Source of the DNA: JAKSUT01 sp045616505
GTDB lineage: Bacteria; Cyanobacteriota; Vampirovibrionia; Gastranaerophilales; Gastranaerophilaceae
Direction: 5' to 3'
Assembly: GCA_045616505.1 (NCBI GenBank)
Contig: JAZLGV010000070.1
Coordinates: 1-14,958 of the forward strand
DNA length: 14,958 nt
The translations under genes were made by a program, and so were the position numbers. Under the pieces are notes generated by a model that was not told the origin of the DNA, did no database searches, and saw only the letters and a list, made by a program, of their open reading frames with translations. Positions 6,326-12,450 of the stretch are shown piece after piece (the stretch's first letter is position 1; each line of letters opens with the position of its first letter).

Positions 6326-6886
6326 TTATTTTCGTTTAATTTTACCTTGTTCTTTATACAATTTTGTAAAATTAGAACGAGTTTGGTCATAATTTTGAAT
6401 AGTAATTTTAGCGGCTTTATTCACCAATGTAAACAATAGAGGGAAAGACACAGACAAAGTAATAACAATCAAAAGCACATGAACAATAAAATTTCTTTGT
6501 CTTTTTGTTTTCAACCCATCTTCAGAAAAAATAGCCTGTTCCCTGATAACAGTATTAATAATTTTACGTCTTTCATTTACTGATAAATTTTCCATAAACG
6601 GAATATTATCTGGATCAACGTGAATTACGTATTTTTTCACTTCTGTTTCAACATTAACTTCCGGTAAAACAACTTTTGGTTTTACCTCTGTAGCTTTTCC
6701 ATCGTTTAAAAATAATTCAGAAGCTGTTTCCTCAGATTCAGAAGAACTTGCAAGAGCCTCTTCCGGAGCTTTTCCAGCAAGTTTATTTTCAACATTAGCT
6801 TTGACTTTGTCTTTTACATCGTCAAAATCAAAAATAATGTTATTGAATTCTGTATCATCTAAAGGGTTAACTTCGAATGCGTCCAT
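6326..6886 (-). CDS. Unrecognised single-pass membrane protein
   Basis: I do not recognise this 186-aa protein. Residues 1-70 are acidic and probably disordered, with a Ser/Glu-rich stretch at 46-57. Residues 84-124 look ordered and include LSVNERRKIINTVIREQ. A single hydrophobic segment at about 133-155 follows a basic patch (KTKRQR, 127-131). The remaining tail is basic. By the positive-inside rule, the long N-terminal part is probably cytoplasmic with the short tail outside, although the very basic tail makes the orientation uncertain. GAAGG lies just 4-5 nt before the ATG. The gene is divergent from the heptose-kinase operon and separated from pgi by the pgi promoter, so it is probably transcribed alone. 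Confidence 0.75.
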   Translation of the reverse strand: MDAFEVNPLDDTEFNNIIFDFDDVKDKVKANVENKLAGKAPEEALASSSESEETASELFLNDGKATEVKPKVVLPEVNVETEVKKYVIHVDPDNIPFMENLSVNERRKIINTVIREQAIFSEDGLKTKRQRNFIVHVLLIVITLSVSFPLLFTLVNKAAKITIQNYDQTRSNFTKLYKEQGKIKRK

Positions 6887-6942
6887 GCTACCTTCTTTGA
6901 AGTTTAAATGTTATTTTAAAAATTTTTTGTGATAAACTATCT

Positions 6943-6950
6943 ATTATAAT
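6943..6950 (+). promoter_or_regulatory. Shared, symmetric -10 element between divergent genes
   Basis: ATTATAAT is palindromic and reads TATAAT on both strands (6945-6950 plus; complement of 6943-6948). On the plus strand it would start transcription near 6957, ahead of the heptose-kinase operon. On the minus strand it would start near 6936, ahead of the membrane protein gene. No strong -35 is visible for either direction. Confidence 0.45.
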
Positions 6951-7001
6951 TATACATTACTTTATATGATAGAGCAATACAAAACGAGAAGAAATAGGTC
7001 A

Positions 7002-8012
7002 ATGAATATAGAAAAAGAAAAACTAATAAAAAATATTAAAGATTTAAAAAACTCAAAAATCCTTGTTATTGGGGACTTAGCGCTTGATGAAATGATTTAT
7101 GGAGATACGGAAAGAATTTCTAGAGAAGCACCCGTATTAATCCTTCAACACACTCACACAAATTTAATTTTAGGTGGAGCATCAAATGCTGCACACAACG
7201 CATCAACAATAAACAACGGACAAGTTGCTGTTATTGGCGTAATCGGTGAAGATTACCACGCAGGACAATTAGTTGAAACATTTAAAAAAGCAAATATTGA
7301 AACTAAATATTTAATAAAAGACAAAACAAGAAAAACAATTACAAAAACAAGAATATCAGGTTCTTGTTCTCAATCTATAACACAACAAATTGTAAGAATA
7401 GATAGACAAACAAATGCTCCAATTTGCGAAGCAACAGAAAATAAAATTCTAAAAAACATGGAAAAAGCAATTCCGCTTTACGATGGAATTATTCTTTCTG
7501 ATTATCATATCGGAACACTTACACAAAGAATAATCAATAAAGCCGTAGAATTAGCAGACAAACATAACAAAGTTATAGTTGTTGATGCTCAAAAAGATTT
7601 AGACAACTACAAAGGAGTTACATCAATGACTCCAAACCTTCCTGACACGCAAAAATTTGTAGGTTATTTCATAAAAGATGACGCACAAATGGAAAAAGCA
7701 GGAAGAACGTTACTTAATGCAGCAAATTCAAAAGCTGTCCTAATAACTTGCGGTTCAGACGGTATGGCATCATTTGACGAAACAGGAAAAATGACAAAAA
7801 TTCCTGTATTCAACAAATCAAAAGTATTTGATGTAACAGGTGCAGGAGATACTGTTACTGCCACTTACACAATGGCTCTTGCAGCAGGAGCAAAACCTGA
7901 ATATGCAGCAGTTATCGGTAATATTGCAGCAAGCATTGTTATAAAACAATTTGGTTGCGCAACAACAACAATAGACGAAATATTAGAAAACTTAGAAAGG
8001 ATTGATTTATAA
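7002..8012 (+). CDS. rfaE1: D-glycero-beta-D-manno-heptose-7-phosphate kinase (RfaE domain I / HldE kinase type)
   Basis: This PfkB-family kinase resembles HldE domain I, which phosphorylates D-glycero-D-manno-heptose 7-phosphate to the 1,7-bisphosphate on the way to ADP-heptose for LPS core. Matching blocks are VIGDLALDEMIYGDTERISREAPV at the N-terminus, LGGASNAAHNA, IGVIGEDYHG-like VIGVIGEDY, SDYHIGTL (usually SDYGKG), and DVTGAGDTV with the catalytic-base Asp (Asp283 when counted from the start chosen here). The cytidylyl/adenylyltransferase domain II is absent, so a separate hldE-C/rfaE2 would be needed elsewhere. I chose ATG 7002 because family members begin about there; an upstream in-frame ATG at 6966 would add 12 basic residues and lie about 9 nt from the predicted transcription start with no ribosome binding site. 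The stop overlaps the next ATG by one base (TAATG). A related sugar kinase cannot be excluded. Confidence 0.88.
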   Translation: MNIEKEKLIKNIKDLKNSKILVIGDLALDEMIYGDTERISREAPVLILQHTHTNLILGGASNAAHNASTINNGQVAVIGVIGEDYHAGQLVETFKKANIETKYLIKDKTRKTITKTRISGSCSQSITQQIVRIDRQTNAPICEATENKILKNMEKAIPLYDGIILSDYHIGTLTQRIINKAVELADKHNKVIVVDAQKDLDNYKGVTSMTPNLPDTQKFVGYFIKDDAQMEKAGRTLLNAANSKAVLITCGSDGMASFDETGKMTKIPVFNKSKVFDVTGAGDTVTATYTMALAAGAKPEYAAVIGNIAASIVIKQFGCATTTIDEILENLERIDL

Positions 8013-8596
8013 TGAAAAAAATCACACCACTTGATATTATAATGGTAATAATAATTTTAGCTATTTTACTTGTAGGTTTTGTTACTTTTAAACATTACAG
8101 ACAAACAGCAGGAAAACAAATTGAATCAACTTCACCAATTACATTTCAAGTATTTTTACGTGGTGTAACACTTACAGGTGGAGAAAATCCTATTGTTGCT
8201 GGTGAAAAAACTTTTATCACAATAAGAAACGTACCTTATACAGACTTAAAAGTTGTTGATAGCCACATTGAAACTAAAAAAGTTTCTCTACCTTCTGCAA
8301 CTAAAGAATTTGTAGTAGTTGATGACCAATCTCAATATATGATGTACGACATCGTTGTTACCTTGACAGATATTGCAAAAATCACAAAAGACGGTCCTGT
8401 TGTTGGTGGAAACAAAATCAAAATCGGTTTACCTATAACATTAGAAGGACAAACATATAAAATTAATGGTACTGTTTCTAATGTAGAAATTCTTGATAAG
8501 GATTATAACCCAATAAACATTCACCAAAATGAGGCTGAAACACTACCTCAAGCAGAAGAACCAAGACCAGAGCCACAAAAACTTCCACAAGAATAA
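8012..8596 (+). CDS. DUF4330 family membrane-anchored protein
   Basis: This 194-aa protein begins with a basic residue pair and one N-terminal hydrophobic segment (about 8-27, DIIMVIIILAILLVGFVTF) that probably anchors it in the inner membrane with the rest outside. The body (about 40-165), with FQVFLRGVTLTGG, ITIRNVPYTDLKVV, and KIKIGLPITLEGQTYKINGTVSNVEI, matches my recollection of DUF4330, a domain of unknown function common in cyanobacteria. The C-terminal 25 residues are Pro/Glu-rich and probably disordered. Its ATG overlaps the stop of the heptose kinase gene and the next gene begins 12 nt after it, so the three are translationally close-packed. The context suggests a role in exporting or assembling a surface polysaccharide, but this is inference. 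Confidence 0.85.
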   Translation: MKKITPLDIIMVIIILAILLVGFVTFKHYRQTAGKQIESTSPITFQVFLRGVTLTGGENPIVAGEKTFITIRNVPYTDLKVVDSHIETKKVSLPSATKEFVVVDDQSQYMMYDIVVTLTDIAKITKDGPVVGGNKIKIGLPITLEGQTYKINGTVSNVEILDKDYNPINIHQNEAETLPQAEEPRPEPQKLPQE

Positions 8597-8608
8597 TAAG
8601 GATATAAA

Positions 8609-9985
8609 ATGAGTACAACTGATAAAAATTGTGGCTTGATTATTTCAAGTATAAATTCAATATTAAAAACAACACAAAATGCTTTCAAATATTTATGGGA
8701 AAACAGTTATTTTGCTCAAAATATAGATAATCTTATATTTGCAACAATTATTGCAGTATTTATTTTATCCACATTTGCGTCTTCTTCACTGCTTGGAACA
8801 ATAGCATTAATGACATTAGGTTTAACAGTTATAAAAACCCTTATAAAACCTAATGAAAAACTTGAAATGAACTTATTTGAAAAATTCTTACTTATTTATT
8901 TTCTATTTGTAATAGTAAGTTTAGCAGGTTCAACTCTATTCCATTTAAGTCTTAAAGGTTTCACAAAAACCTTTACATATATTGGTTTTTACTTTTCACT
9001 AGTTCAGTATTACAAAAACAACCTTAACAAAATTCCACTAACAATGGAAATAATCGCTATTTTAGCAACAATTCAAGGTTTAATTGGATTTGCTCAAAAT
9101 TTTGCTTGCGTTGGTGAAATTTCAACTTGGCAAGATGTTACAAGAATAAACGAAGAAGAAGTAATGACAAGAGTTTACGGAACTCTACAACCATTTAATC
9201 CAAATCTTTTTGGTGGTTATTTAGTTGTAACACTACCTTGCATAATAGGTGCAATGTTTACCGCACTAAACCACAAAAACATACAAAAACTAATTTTATA
9301 CTTTGTATCACTTGGAATTACAACTATCGCATTACTTTTAAGCGGTTGTAGAGGTGCATATATTGGGCTTTTAGCAATAGCCATTTGCTCATTAGGATTT
9401 ATCGCAAAATTCATTTGGGATAACAATTTTGAAAAATTAAAAAAATTATATGTTTCTTTCATTGGAACATTAGCTGCAATTGCTTGTAGTGCCGCAGTTT
9501 TAATAACTCCACTTAGAGCAAGAATTATTTCCATTTTTGCAATGAGAAGCGACTCTTCAACATCATTCAGATTTAATGTATATCAAGCAGCAATACAAAT
9601 GGCAAAAGATAATTGGTTGCTTGGAATAGGTGTTGGAAACCAAAATTTCAGAGAAATTTATGGACTTTATATGAGAACAGGATTTGATGCTTTAAGTTGT
9701 TATTGCATATATTTAGAAACCATTGTTGAAAGCGGAATATTTGCTCTTGTCGCTTTTCTTGGTTTCTTAGGATTTTTAATCGCCAAAGCTTTCAAATTTG
9801 CATTACACACAAAAGATATACAAAAACTTATAATCACAGCTTGCTCTGCTACCGCAGTTATCGCTGTTATGGTACACGGAATGGTTGATACTGTATTTTT
9901 CAGACCACAAATTCAATTTGTTTTTTGGGCAATTGTCAGCTTTATTTCAGCCGAATTAAATCCACAAAATTGCGACTGCGATTAA
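8609..9985 (+). CDS. O-antigen ligase / IctB-like polytopic membrane protein
   Basis: This 458-aa protein has about ten to eleven hydrophobic segments and a Wzy_C-type (O-antigen ligase/polymerase) core: SGCRGAYIGLLAIA near 246-259 is the conserved SxxRG motif, and WLLGIGVGNQNFREIYGLY begins the large periplasmic loop. Enzymes of this family join or polymerise lipid-linked glycans on the outer face of the inner membrane. In place of the usual AHNxYL loop, it has ALSCYCIYLETIVESG, which resembles the ALSAYSxxLE segment I recall from the cyanobacterial IctB subgroup; the His of typical WaaL ligases is missing. The substrate is therefore uncertain. AAGGAT (8598-8603) precedes the ATG. The last 30 bp overlap the 3' end of the convergent anti-sigma gene. 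Confidence 0.85.
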   Translation: MSTTDKNCGLIISSINSILKTTQNAFKYLWENSYFAQNIDNLIFATIIAVFILSTFASSSLLGTIALMTLGLTVIKTLIKPNEKLEMNLFEKFLLIYFLFVIVSLAGSTLFHLSLKGFTKTFTYIGFYFSLVQYYKNNLNKIPLTMEIIAILATIQGLIGFAQNFACVGEISTWQDVTRINEEEVMTRVYGTLQPFNPNLFGGYLVVTLPCIIGAMFTALNHKNIQKLILYFVSLGITTIALLLSGCRGAYIGLLAIAICSLGFIAKFIWDNNFEKLKKLYVSFIGTLAAIACSAAVLITPLRARIISIFAMRSDSSTSFRFNVYQAAIQMAKDNWLLGIGVGNQNFREIYGLYMRTGFDALSCYCIYLETIVESGIFALVAFLGFLGFLIAKAFKFALHTKDIQKLIITACSATAVIAVMVHGMVDTVFFRPQIQFVFWAIVSFISAELNPQNCDCD

Positions 9986-10489
9986 TGAAAAGATTGTTAT
10001 TATTAAAAACAATAATGCAACGACTTTGAAAAATTTATCATCGTTTGAATAAATTTCTTCTTCAAAATCAATGTCTTTGAAAAAGTTTTTAGTACAATCA
10101 AATTTTGAATCTGCTTTTGTTTTTTCAAAAGACTCTTGCAAATATTTTTCAATATAATAAAGATTATCGACACTTTTTCTCAATTTTGGATTAGAAACAA
10201 TTGCTTTTTTTACTTTTAAATTTTCAGCATCAGGCAATTCTTTGTCAATATACGCAGAAATATTTTCAAACATTTGAAACGAATAATCTGACTTTTCTGG
10301 ATTTTCAAAATTTTGAGATTCAAATTTCTTTATTCTGTATAATTCAAGCATTTCATCATATTTCTCTTTGCATTTTTTGCAAACTGACAAATGACGTGTA
10401 ACCATATCTTTCAAATTTACAGTTAATTTATCCTCTACATAAAAGCACAACAACGCACTAACCTGCGCACAATTTAACGATTTTGACAT
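9956..10489 (-). CDS. Anti-sigma factor, zinc-finger (zf-HC2) type, tail-anchored
   Basis: The 177-aa product follows an ECF sigma gene and looks like its inhibitor. Residues 6-48 form an anti-sigma zinc-binding domain with His33-x3-Cys37-x2-Cys40 (and Cys7), the HxxxCxxC signature of RsiW/RseA-like zf-HC2 proteins that hold sigma at the membrane. Residues 74-105 (ISAYIDKELPDAENLKVKKA and on to NPKLRK) look like a second copy of the same fold without zinc ligands. A hydrophobic helix (about 153-177) ends at the C-terminus, so almost nothing is exposed outside, unlike anti-sigmas with a periplasmic sensor. The AAGGAGAGG Shine-Dalgarno immediately follows the sigma stop codon. The terminal 30 bp overlap the opposite gene. 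Confidence 0.85.
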   Translation of the reverse strand: MSKSLNCAQVSALLCFYVEDKLTVNLKDMVTRHLSVCKKCKEKYDEMLELYRIKKFESQNFENPEKSDYSFQMFENISAYIDKELPDAENLKVKKAIVSNPKLRKSVDNLYYIEKYLQESFEKTKADSKFDCTKNFFKDIDFEEEIYSNDDKFFKVVALLFLIITIFSLIAVAILWI

Positions 10490-10501
10490 AACCTCTCCTT
10501 A

Positions 10502-11086
10502 TTAAATATAACTTGCTAAATCTTTTTGCAATTTTTCTCTTGCTCTTGCAATACGAGATTTAACAGTTCCCACAGTAGATTTTGTAATATTTGCGATTTC
10601 ATCATAAGAAAGCCCTGAAAAAACTCTCAAAACAATTGCAATCCTATTGTTTTCAGGCAAATTTTTTATTTTATTTTTAATTATTTTATCTAGTTCTTGA
10701 GATAAAACTTTTTCGACAGGTTTATTTTTTAAATCAGAAATTTGCAAATAATTAACTTCATCATGCTGACTATCTTCGATTGAAATAGTATTCAAATGTT
10801 TCTTTTTTTTACGTAAATCATCATAAAAAACATTTAAAACGATTTGATTTAACCACGATTTAAACTTTTTATTATTTTTAAGTTTTTTTATTGAACGTGA
10901 CATATTTATCAATGCTTCTTGAGTCAAATCTGAAACCACATTCAAATCCGAACTCAAATACATTAATGTTGCATATACGTTCTTTTGTTCTCTTCTTATA
11001 AGTTCTTCTAGTGCTTTATAATCATTTTTTTGTGCAAGCACTAGCAAATCGGGTAATGAAACATTTTTATATATAAATTTATGCAT
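10502..11086 (-). CDS. ECF-type RNA polymerase sigma factor
   Basis: This 194-aa sigma-70 family protein has only the two domains typical of extracytoplasmic-function sigmas. Sigma-2 spans about 24-95, with DLTQEALINMSRSIKKLK (region 2.2) and FKSWLNQIVLNVFYDDLRKKKK (2.3-2.4, promoter -10 recognition). Sigma-4 spans about 143-188, with LPENNRIAIVLRVFSGLSYDEIA and the helix-turn-helix TKSTVGTVKSRIARAREKL that reads the -35. AGGTG (complement of 11091-11095) precedes the ATG. It is the first gene of a two-gene operon with its anti-sigma partner (12-nt gap). ECF sigmas of this kind often control envelope-stress genes and their own operon, but I found no clear shared promoter motif upstream. It is not the sigma-28 expected for the promoter at 2439-2465. 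Confidence 0.93.
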   Translation of the reverse strand: MHKFIYKNVSLPDLLVLAQKNDYKALEELIRREQKNVYATLMYLSSDLNVVSDLTQEALINMSRSIKKLKNNKKFKSWLNQIVLNVFYDDLRKKKKHLNTISIEDSQHDEVNYLQISDLKNKPVEKVLSQELDKIIKNKIKNLPENNRIAIVLRVFSGLSYDEIANITKSTVGTVKSRIARAREKLQKDLASYI

Positions 11087-11148
11087 TTTTCACCTAAAAT
11101 AGACACAAGAACAGAATAAAAAATAAAAAAGAGGATTTGCACACTCTT

Positions 11149-11159
11149 TGTTATATAAT
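11149..11159 (+). promoter_or_regulatory. Candidate extended -10 for the ThiE-like gene
   Basis: TG (11149-11150) followed by T and TATATA (11152-11157) is an extended -10, and TATAAT at 11154-11159 overlaps it. No good -35 lies at the standard spacing; TTGCAC at 11137-11142 is too close. The predicted start near 11164 gives a leader of about 37 nt without a visible Shine-Dalgarno. Confidence 0.35.
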
Positions 11160-11200
11160 CAACTAGAGTATTTCTTGAAAGACAAAATATAAATAAAATT

Positions 11201-11590
11201 ATGAATATAAAATTAAAAAAACAACTTATTGAAATAAAAACTAAAAATAGAAAACTAATAAAGTTTGAAATCAAAGAAACACAAAAAGACGACGCAATAC
11301 TAAATGAAATTGCCTCACTAATCAAAGACGAAAAAAGCCTCTTATTACTTACATTTAAAGAGATTTCAGACAAAAAAGCTATTGATATTTGTAATAAAAT
11401 CAAACAACTTTGTGAATTATTTGATTGCACATTTGCGATTAAATCTCGTGCTGATATCGCTCTTTTAACCTGTGCAGATGCGATTATTCTTGACGAAAAT
11501 TCAATTACTAAAACCCAAGCAGAAGAAATCGTAACAGAAGAAACTCTAATTGGATTCACAAAAAACGGCGAAATAATATTTGAAGAATAA
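11201..11590 (+). CDS. Half-length thiamine phosphate synthase-like (ThiE/TenI) protein
   Basis: The 129-aa product resembles only the middle of the ThiE/TenI TIM barrel: a strand-helix unit SLLLLTFKEISDKKAIDICNKI (46-67), then FAIKSRADIALLTCADAIIL (78-97), which aligns with the ThiE motif INDRVDLALAVGADGVHLGQ, and a last unit LIGFTKNGEIIFEE. ThiE proteins are about 200-220 aa, so the C-terminal half of the barrel, with its phosphate-binding loops, is absent. Asn-Asp of the NDR motif, which includes a metal-binding Asp, is replaced by Lys81-Ser82. Thiamine phosphate synthesis is thus unlikely; a degenerate or regulatory protein is more probable. It contains no internal Met, has no clear ribosome binding site, and ends one base from the convergent murI stop. 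Confidence 0.7.
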   Translation: MNIKLKKQLIEIKTKNRKLIKFEIKETQKDDAILNEIASLIKDEKSLLLLTFKEISDKKAIDICNKIKQLCELFDCTFAIKSRADIALLTCADAIILDENSITKTQAEEIVTEETLIGFTKNGEIIFEE

Positions 11591-11591
11591 A

Positions 11592-12383
11592 TTATAAATC
11601 AGCAATAATCGGCAAAGATTTTACATCATAAAAAACAGAAGCAGCAGAAACAAATTCTTTGTTGTTTGCACTTACATAAAATTCTTCACTTGGTGATGCG
11701 TTTTCGCTAATCAAACCTAAATTTTGCATATCAGACTTCACAAACTCTGCAAAAAATTTAGATGGATCAATAAACATATCTTTAGGTGCGAATTTTGATA
11801 AAATATTTATCAAATACGGATAATGAGTGCAACCAAGAATAATTTTTTCAGGTTTGTTTTCCAACATCAAATCCAAATCTTGTTTTATAATTTGCACACT
11901 TTCACTACTGTTTTGAAGCCCTTTTTCAACTATTTCAACCCATTTTGGACAAGCTTGTTCATATACTTGCAAACTACTATTATGTGATTTTAATTCTTTT
12001 GAATATGCGTGAGAATTTATAGTTGCACAAGTTGCAAAAACTCCAACACTATTTACACCTGATTGTGCTATAACTTTTGCACACGATTGGATTATCGGAT
12101 AAACTTTAAACGAATAATTATTTTTTAACTCTTCATACACATTTGCAGAAGTTGTATTACAAGCCATCAAAACTGCTTTTACATTTTTTGTTTCTAAAAA
12201 TTTAAAAACTTTATCAGCTAAAACAATTAATTCTGACTTAGTTTTTGCACCATAAGGACTGTTTTTCAAATCGCCAAAATACACATAACTTTCATTTGGC
12301 AAAAGTTTTTTAAATTTGTCAAAAACAGTCAGTCCTCCGACACCTGAGTCAAAAAATGCTATTTTTCCGTCTTTATTAATCAT
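11592..12383 (-). CDS. murI: Glutamate racemase
   Basis: MurI interconverts L- and D-glutamate in the cytoplasm and supplies D-glutamate for peptidoglycan stem peptides. The 263-aa length is typical. Family blocks are all present: IAFFDSGVGGLTVF with Asp12, YFGDLKNSPYG (33-45), MACNTTSANV with catalytic Cys75, and ILGCTHYPYL with catalytic Cys185 and His187. GGAAGG (complement of 12393-12398) lies 9 nt before the ATG. It follows the amidase gene on the same strand after 60 nt, with a terminator-like hairpin between them, and it ends one base from the convergent ThiE-like gene. Peptidoglycan synthesis (murI) and remodelling (amidase) are thus adjacent. Confidence 0.96.
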   Translation of the reverse strand: MINKDGKIAFFDSGVGGLTVFDKFKKLLPNESYVYFGDLKNSPYGAKTKSELIVLADKVFKFLETKNVKAVLMACNTTSANVYEELKNNYSFKVYPIIQSCAKVIAQSGVNSVGVFATCATINSHAYSKELKSHNSSLQVYEQACPKWVEIVEKGLQNSSESVQIIKQDLDLMLENKPEKIILGCTHYPYLINILSKFAPKDMFIDPSKFFAEFVKSDMQNLGLISENASPSEEFYVSANNKEFVSAASVFYDVKSLPIIADL

Positions 12384-12421
12384 TTATACTAACCTTCCAA
12401 AAAATTTTATCAAGAACACGC

Positions 12422-12450
12422 AAAAAAATAAAGAAATTAAACTTTATTTT
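12422..12450 (-). terminator. AT-rich hairpin with T-run after the amidase gene
   Basis: On the minus strand AAAATAAAG (complement of 12442-12450) pairs with CTTTATTTT (complement of 12425-12433) around an 8-nt loop, and the T-run continues for three more bases. The 9-bp stem overlaps the amidase stop codon. Only one G-C pair is present, so it may attenuate rather than stop transcription into murI. Confidence 0.35.

Noticed and set aside
7910..7930. ACCGATAA on the minus strand, like a sigma-28 -10
   Set aside because: No TAAA lies at the required distance, and it is inside the heptose kinase coding sequence facing no gene start.
9217..9534. Open frame of 105 codons opposite the O-antigen-ligase-like gene
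   Set aside because: It is antisense to well-conserved membrane segments and the Wzy_C motif; no independent coding signal.
9993..10018. ATTATT/AATAAT inverted repeat considered as a terminator for the envelope operon
   Set aside because: The stem is only 6 A-T pairs with no T-run and lies within the anti-sigma coding sequence.
11041..11559. Open frame of 172 codons on the minus strand with hydrophobic stretches
   Set aside because: It overlaps the start of the sigma gene and runs antisense to the ThiE-like gene. Its Ser/Ile/Phe-rich translation is what Lys/Glu-rich AT-rich coding DNA gives on the reverse strand.
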